Of a stretch of 64,000 nucleotides of DNA, positions 1 to 7,607 are shown in pieces. Made by a program: the position numbers and the translations under genes. The notes under the pieces were generated by a model, which made no database searches, was not told where the DNA came from, and saw only the letters and a list, made by a program, of their open reading frames with translations. Source of the stretch: Nitricoxidireducens sp046726235 (GTDB lineage Bacteria; Pseudomonadota; Gammaproteobacteria; Burkholderiales; Rhodocyclaceae). Numbering within the stretch: position 1 is the first letter of the stretch; the number at the start of each line of letters is the position of its first letter. The DNA lies in the NCBI GenBank assembly GCA_046726235.1, contig JBKPAD010000001.1, positions 248,001 through 312,000 of the forward strand. Direction: 5' to 3'.

Positions 1-310
1 CCATGTCGAAGGGGACCGTGTGCAGCGGGATGATGACGACGCTGTCCGCCAGGTCGGCCGCATGGTTCCACACCTTGTGCACGGCTTCCGGCAGGCGCGG
101 ATCGGTCGCGGCGACGGCGCGCACGGCGGCGGCCTCGCCGAGCCGGCAGCGCACGGAGACCCCGCCGTCGTACCAGCAATGCCAGACGGTCGCGTCCTCG
201 GGAATCTCAAGATTGACGTATTCGTCGACCGCCACCGCCGGACCGCGCGCGGTGGCCGTGCCGGAGGCCAGCCCGGCCATCATGACGAGGAGGATGCCGG
301 CCCGTCTCAT
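1..310 (-). CDS. Secreted hypothetical protein, 3' part beyond window
   Basis: This frame starts with ATG at 310 and runs off the left edge with no stop, so only the first 103 codons are visible. The N-terminus (MRRAGILLVMMAGLASG followed by TATARG) looks like a cleavable signal peptide, so the product is probably periplasmic or secreted. The mature part has two cysteines (HCWYDGG and VRCRLGE) that could pair in the periplasm. The start overlaps the stop of the upstream STAS gene by ATGA, so the two are probably translationally coupled. I do not recognise the family and assign no function. Confidence 0.6.
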   Translation of the reverse strand, partial: MRRAGILLVMMAGLASGTATARGPAVAVDEYVNLEIPEDATVWHCWYDGGVSVRCRLGEAAAVRAVAATDPRLPEAVHKVWNHAADLADSVVIIPLHTVPFDM

Positions 311-630
311 CGCGCCGACCTCGGGCAGGTCCATCCGGACGCCTGCGGCGAGGCGCACTGGCCGCAGACGCCGAACAGCTCGAAGTGTTCGATCAGGCGT
401 TCGGAACAGCCGTGGAATTCGACGGTCGGCAACCGCTGCTGGGCAGTCCGGACGATGCCGATGCCGCCGTAATCGACGCCGATGCAGGCTTCGACGTCCA
501 GGCGCAGCGGCAGGCCGGTATCGCGAGCAGCCGCGCAGGCGGCGCGCAGGGTTTCCCAGACGCCGACGCCCAGCTTGCCGTCGATGCGGACGGCAATGTG
601 GTCTTCGTGCTCGGAGAAGGTGGCGGCCAT
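307..630 (-). CDS. STAS-domain protein (anti-sigma-factor-antagonist-like)
   Basis: This 107-residue protein starts MAATFSEHEDHIAV and shows the strand-helix pattern of a STAS domain, with the central segment LRLDVEACIGVDYGGIGIV. STAS proteins of this size usually bind anti-sigma kinases or act as small scaffolds in the cytoplasm. The usual phosphorylatable Ser/Thr in the D-S-[ST]-G-type turn appears replaced by Asp-Tyr-Gly-Gly, so partner switching by phosphorylation is doubtful. The C-terminus carries a CGQC pair and a further Cys. A longer frame reads in from upstream, but ATG 630 starts the conserved domain. Its stop overlaps the start of the next minus-strand gene. No anti-sigma factor is visible nearby. 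Confidence 0.6.
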   Translation of the reverse strand: MAATFSEHEDHIAVRIDGKLGVGVWETLRAACAAARDTGLPLRLDVEACIGVDYGGIGIVRTAQQRLPTVEFHGCSERLIEHFELFGVCGQCASPQASGWTCPRSAR

Positions 631-779
631 GAGTCCTCTGCGGCGTGGAGGAAAGCTGCACTGCAATAACAGAAGGTTAGTGGCTGGCGGAGAAACTGTA
701 AATCCGGCTTTCGACATACGCCCTGCGCGGTTCGGATTCTTGATGCGGGCCAAAGCGGACGGCATCGGTGCCGATGACA

Positions 780-1982
780 ATGGGCAGGATGAGGATTTTC
801 TCCCTGGCGCTTCTGCTGGCCCTGCCTGCGGCGGCGCAGCAACCGCTCCAGCCGCTGATCGACGCGACGCCGGCCGGCGGCACGCTGCGGCTGCCTCCGG
901 GCAACTATGTCGGGCCGGCGCTCATCGAGCGGCCGATGAGCGTCGACGGCGGCGGCAAGGCGGTCGTGGACGCCGGCGGCCGCGGCACGGTGCTGACGCT
1001 GCGGGCAAGCGGCGCCACGCTGCGCGGTCTGGTGCTGGAGAACAGCGGCGCCACGCACGACGGCATCGACGCCGGCCTGCAGATCGAGGGCGACGACAAT
1101 CTCGTCGAGGGCAACGCGATCGACGATGCGCTGTTCGGCATCCACATTCGCCAGGGCAACCGCAATCGCGTCGTCGGCAACCGCGTGCGCGGCAAGGATC
1201 TGCCGCTGGGCCTGCGCGGCGACGGGTTGCGGCTGTGGAACAGCCGCCACAACCGCGTCGAGGGCAACCGCTTCCTGCGCGTGCGTGACCTCACGCTCGC
1301 CAACTCGCCCGACAACCGCATCGCCGGCAACCGCCTCGACGACGCGCGCTACGGCATGCACATCGTGTTCTCGCCGCGCACGCTGGTGGAGGGCAACCGC
1401 ATCGCCGGCACCGGCACGGGCATCGTCGTGATGTACTCGGAGAACGTCGTCGTGCGCAGGAACTCGATCGCCCATGCGCTCGAAGGCGGCGGCGCGGGCG
1501 TCGCCTTCAAGGACAGCGGCGAGGGCCTGATCGAGAACAACGACATCCTCCACTGTGCGGTCGGGCTGCAGGCAAACACGCCGCTCAATGCCGAGCGCGT
1601 GCTGACGATCCGCGGCAACCGCTTCGCCCACAACGTGGTCGGCATTTCGTTCTACGGCGAGAAAGGCGGCCACCACATCGTCGGCAACCGCTTCGAGAAC
1701 AACCTGACGCAGGTGATGACGAGCGCCGCGGGCGTCGGCTCGGCCAACGTATGGGAAGGCAATGCCTGGAGCGACTATCAGGGCTTCGATCGCGACGGCG
1801 ACGGCGTCGGCGACACGCCGCACGAGCTCAACGCCTACGCCGACCGCATCTGGATGGAACTGCCGAAGGCGAAGTTCTTCGCCAACTCGCCGCTGTTCGA
1901 GCTGATCGACTTCCTCGAGCGCCTGGCGCCGTTTTCCGCACCCTCGCCGATCCTGCGCGACCCCGCGCCACGCGTGCGCTGA
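780..1982 (+). CDS. nosD: NosD, periplasmic nitrous-oxide-reductase maturation protein
   Basis: The product is about 400 residues with a signal peptide (MRIFSLALLLALPAAAQ). It then has a long array of parallel beta-helix turns in which 'EGNR', 'VVGNR' and 'IAGNR' recur about every 22 residues, typical of the NosD/CASH fold. The C-terminal segment (SPLFELIDFLERLAPFS) also resembles NosD. NosD works in the periplasm with the NosFY ABC transporter in assembly of the Cu-S centre of N2O reductase. No nosZ, nosR, nosF, nosY or nosL is in the window, so this copy is isolated. Possible starts are GTG 768 and ATG 774, 780 and 789; none has a strong ribosome binding site. An imperfect FNR-like sequence (TTGAT, 4 bases, GCCAA) lies at 740-753. 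Confidence 0.8.
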   Translation: MGRMRIFSLALLLALPAAAQQPLQPLIDATPAGGTLRLPPGNYVGPALIERPMSVDGGGKAVVDAGGRGTVLTLRASGATLRGLVLENSGATHDGIDAGLQIEGDDNLVEGNAIDDALFGIHIRQGNRNRVVGNRVRGKDLPLGLRGDGLRLWNSRHNRVEGNRFLRVRDLTLANSPDNRIAGNRLDDARYGMHIVFSPRTLVEGNRIAGTGTGIVVMYSENVVVRRNSIAHALEGGGAGVAFKDSGEGLIENNDILHCAVGLQANTPLNAERVLTIRGNRFAHNVVGISFYGEKGGHHIVGNRFENNLTQVMTSAAGVGSANVWEGNAWSDYQGFDRDGDGVGDTPHELNAYADRIWMELPKAKFFANSPLFELIDFLERLAPFSAPSPILRDPAPRVR

Positions 1983-1986
1983 CGCA

Positions 1987-2253
1987 GAGCCTGTCTCAGC
2001 AGCCCACGCACCCCGCGCCGTCCTGCTTTGGGATGCGATGCAAGGCGGAGGGAGTGCGGCATGGTCCCCCATGCAAGCGACCGACAACGAAGCAGCGCGC
2101 CCGAAGCAGGACGGCCCTCCGGGTTGGGCCCAGGGCGGGCGATCGCTTCGTTGCGCGGCTTGCGAATGGAACAACCATTCGCTGCGCCACGACGCCTCGC
2201 GCTCATCCCGCTCTTGGCCCAACGCGGGGTACGGGGACTGCTGAAACAGGCTC
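1987..2253. repeat. Structured inverted-repeat element (MITE/REP-like), about 267 bp
   Basis: The segment between nosD and the HIT gene is bounded by 30-bp imperfect terminal inverted repeats at 1987-2016 and 2224-2253, matching at 25 of 30 positions and starting GAGCCTGT. Inside are further inverted pairs. GCATGG and CCATGC form a small hairpin. CCGTCCTGCTT pairs with AAGCAGGACGG. GCGAATGG (2162-2169) pairs with CCATTCGC (2175-2182) around a 5-base loop. TTGGGCC pairs with GGCCCAA. No credible gene lies inside. It starts 4 bases after the nosD stop and ends 21 bases before the next gene. A non-autonomous mobile element or a large REP-type repeat is the best reading. Confidence 0.65.
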
Positions 2254-2274
2254 TCTTGGGGTTATCCTTCGGCC

Positions 2275-2706
2275 ATGACTTGCGAACTCTGCGACACCCG
2301 GGGCGGCGAAGTTCTCTGGCGCGACGAGCTGTGCCGCGTCGTGCGTGTGGACGGCGGCGAAGGCCAGGCCTTTCCGGGTTTCTGCCGCGTGATCTGGAAT
2401 GCGCACGTCGCCGAGATGACCGGCCTGCCGAGCGCCGACCGGCGCCACCTGATGAACGTCGTCTTCGCCACCGAGGCGGCGCTGCGTTCGCTGCTGCGCC
2501 CGGACAAGGTCAATCTCGCCAGCCTCGGCAACGTCCTGCCGCACCTTCATTGGCACGTGATTCCGCGCTGGAGCGACGACAGCCACTTCCCGGCGCCGGT
2601 CTGGGCGGCGGCGCAGCGGCCGGTGCGGCCGCGCGCGTCGATCGACAATGCGGACCTCGCCGTCGCCATCGCCGAAGCGCTCTCCGAGGAGATTTCCGGA
2701 ACATGA
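2275..2706 (+). CDS. HIT-family hydrolase (Ap4A-hydrolase-like)
   Basis: A 143-residue single-domain protein carrying the histidine-triad motif HLHWHVIPR near residue 90; the middle His is the nucleotidyl-accepting residue in the family. The N-terminal CELC pair may hold a metal, as in some HIT proteins. HIT enzymes of this size hydrolyse dinucleoside polyphosphates or AMP conjugates in the cytoplasm; the substrate here is unknown. The stop overlaps the start of the next gene (ATGA), so the two are probably co-translated. It follows directly after the inverted-repeat element, which may have displaced or supplied its promoter. Confidence 0.85.
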   Translation: MTCELCDTRGGEVLWRDELCRVVRVDGGEGQAFPGFCRVIWNAHVAEMTGLPSADRRHLMNVVFATEAALRSLLRPDKVNLASLGNVLPHLHWHVIPRWSDDSHFPAPVWAAAQRPVRPRASIDNADLAVAIAEALSEEISGT

Positions 2707-4316
2707 GCGAAGCGCCCGCCGAAGCTCCGCGCCCGGCCTTCGCAAGCGCCGCGGAATGCCTGGCCTGGCTGGAGAAGAACCCGGCCACCGACAACGTCCA
2801 CCTGCAGGCAATGCTGCTACGGCAGGTCAACCTGCTCAACCATCAAGCCCTCGATGCCGGCGCGCGCCTCGACATCCTCGAAACCCTGCGACCGAAGCTG
2901 CACGACGTGCAGGAGGAGTTCGGCCGCAAGTTCGCCGGCAAGCCGCTGCCGCTGACGGTGCCCGAGCAGGCCGCCTTCGATTCCTGCCGCGCGCTCTGGC
3001 ACGCGCTCGCCACCGGCTACATGCGTTGCGCCGAAGCCTGCTTCGCCGGCGATGCCGCCATGAAGCCGAAGGCGGCGCTGGTGCTCCAGCGCGCGCTGGC
3101 TGCCATGGTGGCCGGGCAGTACGAGACCCATCGCTCCGGCCTGACGCCGACGCCCGAGTACTGGCGCACGCTGCACCAGCTCTACGCAGCCGCCGAGCAA
3201 TTGAACGTCACGACGCAGGAAGTCTTCGACACGACGCGGCTCGGCAAGATATCGGGCTCGGTGAGCGCCGCCTATGCCGAGGCCCTGCTGCTCGCCGCCG
3301 CCGGCCTGCACGAGCAGAGCCAGCGCCGCATCGCCTGGGCCGCGCGCTGGACGCGGCGCTGGGCGGGCAAGGTGCGCATCCTCGCCTCGCCGCCGACGCT
3401 GTCGACCCAGGCCTTCCCGCTGTGCGTCGATCTCGGCTCGGACCAGCCCGGCGGCTACATGCCGCTCGACGTTCCGGGCGCGCGCTGGCTCGAGACCGCC
3501 GAGCTTCGGCGCAGCATCAAGAAGCGCCTGCTGATGCTCGAGAAGGGCGAGTTGCCGGCCAACCTCAACCTCGGCGACGACTGCACGCAGCCGGCGTGCG
3601 AACAACTGCTGAAGCACCTCTACCAGCGCTGGTGCAAGGGCGGCGCCATCCGCGGCTTCGAGCGCCGGGCGGCGAGCGGCCCCTGCCGCTTCGTCACCGG
3701 GTTCGAGGGCATCCATTACTACCTGTCGGGCAGCAAGCCGTTCAAGGCCCCGGGCTCCCCGACGAACGACATGCTGCGCCGCGAGCGCGAGGAGATCGCG
3801 ACCTTCGGCCGCGTCGCCACGCACCACGACGAGAACTTCAGCGAACAGCACGGCTACGCCGTCGAGGAATGGCGCCTGCTCGAGAACTGGCACATGGTCG
3901 ACGCCTCGGCGACCGGCGTGCGCATCGAGCGCAAGAGCGGCGGCAAGCTGCGCATCGGCCACGGCCAGCTCGTTGCGGCCTGCCCGGGCGACGCACAGTC
4001 GTTCCTGCTCGGCACCGTGCGCTGGGCGCTGGCGGGCGACGGCCTCCAGGCCGGCGTCTCGCTGTTTCCGGGCCAGCCGGTGCCGGTCGCCCTGCGCGGC
4101 GCCGGCCCCGCAGCCGCAGGCGAGCGCTTCCGCCAGGGCTTTCTGCTGCCGGCCGTCGCGGCCGTGAAGCAGGAAGCCAGCGTCGTCATGGCCGTCGGCA
4201 CCTACAAGCTCGGCAAGACCCTCGAGGTGTTCACGGACCAGTCGCGCCGCCTGCGCCTGACGCGCCTGATCGAGCGCGGTTCGGACTACGAGCGCGCGCT
4301 TTACGAGCCGGCCTGA
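2703..4316 (+). CDS. PilZ-like domain protein with long uncharacterised N-terminus
   Basis: The protein has 537 residues, starting at the ATG that overlaps the HIT stop. The first 350 residues are helical and match nothing I can name; their leucine-rich start (LQAMLLRQVNLLNHQALDAG) suggests helical repeats. The C-terminal region has a PilZ-like signature: VDASATGVRIE around residue 400 matches the D/N-x-S-x-x-G half of the c-di-GMP-binding motif, followed by strands ending in FPGQPVPVALR. The arginine-rich first half of a PilZ motif is not obvious. Proteins of this shape are known to me from betaproteobacteria as hypothetical or c-di-GMP-related; the function is inferred only. Confidence 0.55.
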   Translation: MSEAPAEAPRPAFASAAECLAWLEKNPATDNVHLQAMLLRQVNLLNHQALDAGARLDILETLRPKLHDVQEEFGRKFAGKPLPLTVPEQAAFDSCRALWHALATGYMRCAEACFAGDAAMKPKAALVLQRALAAMVAGQYETHRSGLTPTPEYWRTLHQLYAAAEQLNVTTQEVFDTTRLGKISGSVSAAYAEALLLAAAGLHEQSQRRIAWAARWTRRWAGKVRILASPPTLSTQAFPLCVDLGSDQPGGYMPLDVPGARWLETAELRRSIKKRLLMLEKGELPANLNLGDDCTQPACEQLLKHLYQRWCKGGAIRGFERRAASGPCRFVTGFEGIHYYLSGSKPFKAPGSPTNDMLRREREEIATFGRVATHHDENFSEQHGYAVEEWRLLENWHMVDASATGVRIERKSGGKLRIGHGQLVAACPGDAQSFLLGTVRWALAGDGLQAGVSLFPGQPVPVALRGAGPAAAGERFRQGFLLPAVAAVKQEASVVMAVGTYKLGKTLEVFTDQSRRLRLTRLIERGSDYERALYEPA

Positions 4317-4397
4317 GCGAGCGCCGGCGGGTGGCGTTCACTACGGTGCGGCCATGGCGACTGCGCTATGATAGTCGGCCCCTCTGAGACAAAAGCC

Positions 4398-4817
4398 ATG
4401 GCCGGACTCGACCAAGACACGCCCATTCCGACCGAGATCAAGCTGCACCAGCAGTCGCGCTTGATGGAAATCACCTTTGCCGACGGCAGCCATTTCAAGC
4501 TGCCCTACGAATACCTGCGCGTCTTCAGCCCCTCGGCCGAGGTGCGCGGACACGGCCCGGGCCAGGAAACCCTGCAGACCGGCAAGCGCAACGTCGAGAT
4601 CCAGGCGCTCGACGCCGTCGGCAACTACGCCGTCAAGCCGACCTTCTCGGACGGCCACGACTCCGGCATCTACTCGTGGGACACGCTGTACGAACTCGGT
4701 CGCCACTACGACGAATACTGGAAGAACTACCTCGCGCGACTCGAGGCCGCCGGCGCCAGCCGCGACATCGATTCCACGACCCTGCCGCCGAAATCCGGCG
4801 GCTGCGGCAAGCACTGA
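4398..4817 (+). CDS. DUF971-family protein
   Basis: A 139-residue protein with the DUF971 (gamma-butyrobetaine hydroxylase N-terminal-like) pattern: LPYEYLRVFSPSAEVRGHG, then NYAVKPTFSDGHDSGIYSW. The C-terminus ends in a Gly-Cys-rich tail (SGGCGKH). The biochemical role of the stand-alone family is unsettled. It sits 22 bases ahead of ubiE in the same direction, the usual arrangement in betaproteobacteria as I know it, so it belongs to this quinone-related operon. ATG 4398 is chosen because it starts the conserved domain. Confidence 0.85.
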   Translation: MAGLDQDTPIPTEIKLHQQSRLMEITFADGSHFKLPYEYLRVFSPSAEVRGHGPGQETLQTGKRNVEIQALDAVGNYAVKPTFSDGHDSGIYSWDTLYELGRHYDEYWKNYLARLEAAGASRDIDSTTLPPKSGGCGKH

Positions 4818-4839
4818 TTCTCCCTCCGGGGGCAAGACC

Positions 4840-5589
4840 ATGAGCGAAACCCACTTCGGCTTCGAGACCGTGCCCGAGCACGAGAAGGCACAGCGCGTGC
4901 GCGGCGTGTTCTCGTCGGTGGCCGAAAAATACGACGTGATGAACGACCTGATGTCGATGGGCCTGCACCGGCTCTGGAAGGCGTTCACCATCCAGGTCTC
5001 GGGCGTGCGCGCCGGCGAGCGCGTGCTCGACGTCGCCGGCGGGACCGCCGATCTTTCCTCGGCCTTCGCCAAGCGCGTCGGCCCCACCGGCGAAGTCTGG
5101 CTGACCGACATCAACAACGCCATGCTGACGCGCGGCCGCGACCGTCTGCTCGACGAGGGCGTGGTGTCGCCCGCGGCGCAGTGCGACGCGGAGAAGCTGC
5201 CCTTCCCGTCCGATCACTTCGACATCGTCACCGTCGCCTTCGGCCTGCGCAACATGACGCACAAGGATCGTGCGCTGGCCGAGATGCGCCGCGTGCTGCG
5301 TCCCGGCGGCCGCCTGCTGGTGCTGGAATTCTCGAAAGTCTGGGAGCCGCTCGGTCCCGCCTACGATCTCTATTCGTTCAAGCTGCTGCCCTGGCTCGGC
5401 AAGAAGATCGCCGACGATGCCGACAGCTATCGCTACCTCGCCGAATCGATCCGCATGCATCCCGACCAGGACACATTGAAGGGCATGATGGAACAGGCAG
5501 GACTGGAGCGGGTCGAATACTTCAATCTGACCGCGGGCGTCGTTGCCTTGCACCGCGGCTACAAGCTCAACAAGGAGACACAAGCATGA
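4840..5589 (+). CDS. ubiE: UbiE, demethylmenaquinone/demethoxyubiquinol C-methyltransferase
   Basis: A 249-residue class I SAM-dependent methyltransferase that adds the ring C-methyl group in ubiquinone (and menaquinone) synthesis at the membrane surface. The start FSSVAEKYDVMNDLMSMGLH, the SAM motif VLDVAGGTADL, the FGLRNMTHK segment and the end VALHRGYK are diagnostic of UbiE. Length matches E. coli UbiE. The stop overlaps the next start (ATGA), so the operon DUF971-ubiE-Tim44-ubiJ is tightly coupled. Confidence 0.97.
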   Translation: MSETHFGFETVPEHEKAQRVRGVFSSVAEKYDVMNDLMSMGLHRLWKAFTIQVSGVRAGERVLDVAGGTADLSSAFAKRVGPTGEVWLTDINNAMLTRGRDRLLDEGVVSPAAQCDAEKLPFPSDHFDIVTVAFGLRNMTHKDRALAEMRRVLRPGGRLLVLEFSKVWEPLGPAYDLYSFKLLPWLGKKIADDADSYRYLAESIRMHPDQDTLKGMMEQAGLERVEYFNLTAGVVALHRGYKLNKETQA

Positions 5590-6461
5590 AGAAACTGATC
5601 CTCGCCCTCTGCGCCGCATTCGTGGGCCTCGGCACGCTGAGCTTCGACGCTGAAGCCAAGCGCCTCGGCGGCGGATTTTCGTCGGGCATGAAGCGCGACT
5701 CCGGCGTGATGCGCCGCGATGCGGCGCCCGCCGCCCCGACGCAAGCCGTGCCGGCCAAGCCCGCCGCCACGCCGGGCGCCGCCGCACCGGCACCGCAGCG
5801 TTCCGGCATGAGCCGCTGGATGGGTCCGCTCGCCGGCCTCGCCGCCGGTCTCGGCCTCGCCGCACTGCTGTCGCACTTCGGCCTCGGCGAAGGCTTCGCC
5901 TCGATCCTGATGATGGTGCTGCTCGCCGCCGCCGCGTTCTTCGTCATCCGCCTGCTGTTCGCCAAGAAGAAGCCCGAGGCCGGCATGCAGTACGCCGGCG
6001 CCGGTTCGCCGAACGTGCAGCACTTCGAGCCGGCGAGGATGCCGGCGGGCGGCGCCGCTCCGGCTGCCGCGGCGACGGCCGTCAATGTGCCGGCCGACTT
6101 CGACGTCGAGGGCTTCCTGCGTCAGGCCAAGCTCAACTATGTGCGTCTGCAGGCCGCCAACGATGCCGGCAACCTCGACGACATCCGCGAGTTCACCTCG
6201 CCCGAGATGTTCGCCGAAATCAAGCTCCAGCTCGACGAGCGCGCCGGCAAGCCGCAGACGACCGACGTCATGCAGCTCAACGCGCAACTGCTCGACCTGA
6301 CGACGGAAGAAAAGCGCTACATCGCCAGCGTCCGCTTCCACGGCCAGATCCGCGAGGAAGCCAACGCCGCGCCGGAGAGCTTCGACGAGGTGTGGCACCT
6401 GACCAAGCCCGTCGACGGTTCCAAGGGCTGGGTCGTCGCCGGCATCCAGCAGTTCGAGTGA
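5586..6461 (+). CDS. Tim44-like domain membrane protein
   Basis: A 291-residue protein with a signal peptide (MKKLILALCAAFVGLG, then FDAEAK), a basic Gly/Ser segment (RLGGGFSSGMKRD), and an Ala/Pro linker. Two adjacent hydrophobic stretches follow around residues 78-122, with a C-terminal Tim44-like domain (FLRQAKLNYVRLQAANDAGN and later VWHLTKPVDGSKGWVVAGIQ). It is most likely inner-membrane anchored. In bacteria the family has no agreed role. Its fixed position between ubiE and ubiJ suggests a link to quinone synthesis or envelope assembly; this is inference from context. Its stop TGA overlaps the GTG start of ubiJ. Confidence 0.85.
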   Translation: MKKLILALCAAFVGLGTLSFDAEAKRLGGGFSSGMKRDSGVMRRDAAPAAPTQAVPAKPAATPGAAAPAPQRSGMSRWMGPLAGLAAGLGLAALLSHFGLGEGFASILMMVLLAAAAFFVIRLLFAKKKPEAGMQYAGAGSPNVQHFEPARMPAGGAAPAAAATAVNVPADFDVEGFLRQAKLNYVRLQAANDAGNLDDIREFTSPEMFAEIKLQLDERAGKPQTTDVMQLNAQLLDLTTEEKRYIASVRFHGQIREEANAAPESFDEVWHLTKPVDGSKGWVVAGIQQFE

Positions 6462-7030
6462 TACAAACCCTCCTGCTGGCCGGGCTCAATCATGTGCTCG
6501 GCCAGTCGGCCTGGGCGCGTGATCGCCTCAGGCCGTTCGCCGGGCGCATCGCCCGGTTTTCCGTTCCGCCTTTCGAGCTGGCGCTGACCGTCGGCGCCGA
6601 GGGCGACTTCGCCGATGCCGGCGAGGATGCCGCGGCCGACGTGAACATCGCCCTTCCCGCCGACACGGCCATGCTGCTGGTGCAGGGCGGGCTCGAGCGC
6701 GTCATGCAGGCGGCGCGCGTCGAGGGCGGCGCGGAGTTCGCAACTGAACTCGCCTTCGTGCTGAAGAACTTGCGCTGGGATGCCGAGGAGGACCTGTCGC
6801 GCGTGGTCGGCGACATCGCCGCGCATCGCGTCGTCGCGGGTATCGGCACGCTGGCGAAATGGCAACGCCAGGCGGCGGGGAATCTCGCCGATAACCTGAC
6901 CGAATATGCCACCCAGGAAAATCGAATCCTGGTCGGTCGAGCCGAACATAAAATGTTCGCCGACGAGGTCGCCGGCCTCGTCGAATCCCTCGAACGACTG
7001 GAAGCGCGCGCCGAACGGCTGCGCCGCTAA
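6458..7030 (+). CDS. ubiJ: UbiJ-like SCP2-domain ubiquinone accessory factor
   Basis: A 190-residue protein with an N-terminal SCP2-like lipid-binding domain (FELALTVGAEGDFADAGEDA, ADVNIALPADTAMLL) and a C-terminal helical tail (VESLERLEARAERLRR), the UbiJ layout. In E. coli UbiJ scaffolds the Ubi complex and binds ubiquinone intermediates. The start is GTG at 6458 inside the stop of the Tim44 gene (GTGA overlap). Usually ubiB follows in relatives; here a cytochrome-like gene does. Confidence 0.85.
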   Translation: MIQTLLLAGLNHVLGQSAWARDRLRPFAGRIARFSVPPFELALTVGAEGDFADAGEDAAADVNIALPADTAMLLVQGGLERVMQAARVEGGAEFATELAFVLKNLRWDAEEDLSRVVGDIAAHRVVAGIGTLAKWQRQAAGNLADNLTEYATQENRILVGRAEHKMFADEVAGLVESLERLEARAERLRR

Positions 7031-7039
7031 GGAGAACTC

Positions 7040-7606
7040 ATGAACCGCCTGCTCGCCCTCACGCTCGCCGCCTGCTTCACCACGCCCGCACTCGCCAACG
7101 ACGAAGCCGCCCTGCTCGCCAGCGCGCGCAAGGTCGCGAGCGACATTCCGCCGAAGCTCGTCAAGGTGCTGACCGACGAGATCAAGGCGGGCGGACCGGA
7201 GCATGCGATCTCCGTCTGCCGCGAAAAGGCGCCGAAGATGGCTGCCGCCGCCTCGGCCGAAACCGGCTGGAACATCCGCCGCGTCAGCCTCAAGAACCGC
7301 AACCCGAAGGCCGTGCCCGACGCCTGGGAGCGCACCGCGCTCGAGGACTTCGACCGCCGCCTCGCCGCCGGTGAAATGCCGATCACGCTCGAAAAGTCCG
7401 AGGTCGTCGACGAAGGCGGCCAGAAGGTCTATCGCTACGTCAAGGCGCTGCCGACCCAGGAACTCTGCATGAACTGCCACGGCACGGCCGACCGCATTCC
7501 CGAAGCGGTGAAGACCAAGCTGAGCGAGTTGTACCCCGAGGACAAGGCGGTCGGCTACGGCCTGTCGCAGGTCCGCGGCGCGATCACCCTCAAGAAGCCG
7601 CTTTGA
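7040..7606 (+). CDS. DUF3365-domain periplasmic haem protein
   Basis: A 188-residue protein with a signal peptide (MNRLLALTLAACFTTPALA) and one CMNCH haem-c motif near residue 143 in a C-terminal domain of the DUF3365/Tll0287 type. This domain is known as a periplasmic haem sensor or small cytochrome. A good ribosome binding site (AAGGAG) lies 5 bases before ATG 7040, and the gene follows ubiJ by 9 bases. Electron carrier and redox/NO sensor are both possible. It converges on the PAS gene with one base between stops; the hairpin at 7612-7631 can terminate it. Confidence 0.8.
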   Translation: MNRLLALTLAACFTTPALANDEAALLASARKVASDIPPKLVKVLTDEIKAGGPEHAISVCREKAPKMAAAASAETGWNIRRVSLKNRNPKAVPDAWERTALEDFDRRLAAGEMPITLEKSEVVDEGGQKVYRYVKALPTQELCMNCHGTADRIPEAVKTKLSELYPEDKAVGYGLSQVRGAITLKKPL

Positions 7607-7607
7607 G

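Noticed and set aside
740..753. FNR/Dnr box before nosD
   Set aside because: Only one half matches well (TTGAT); the other half is GCCAA, too weak to report as a site.
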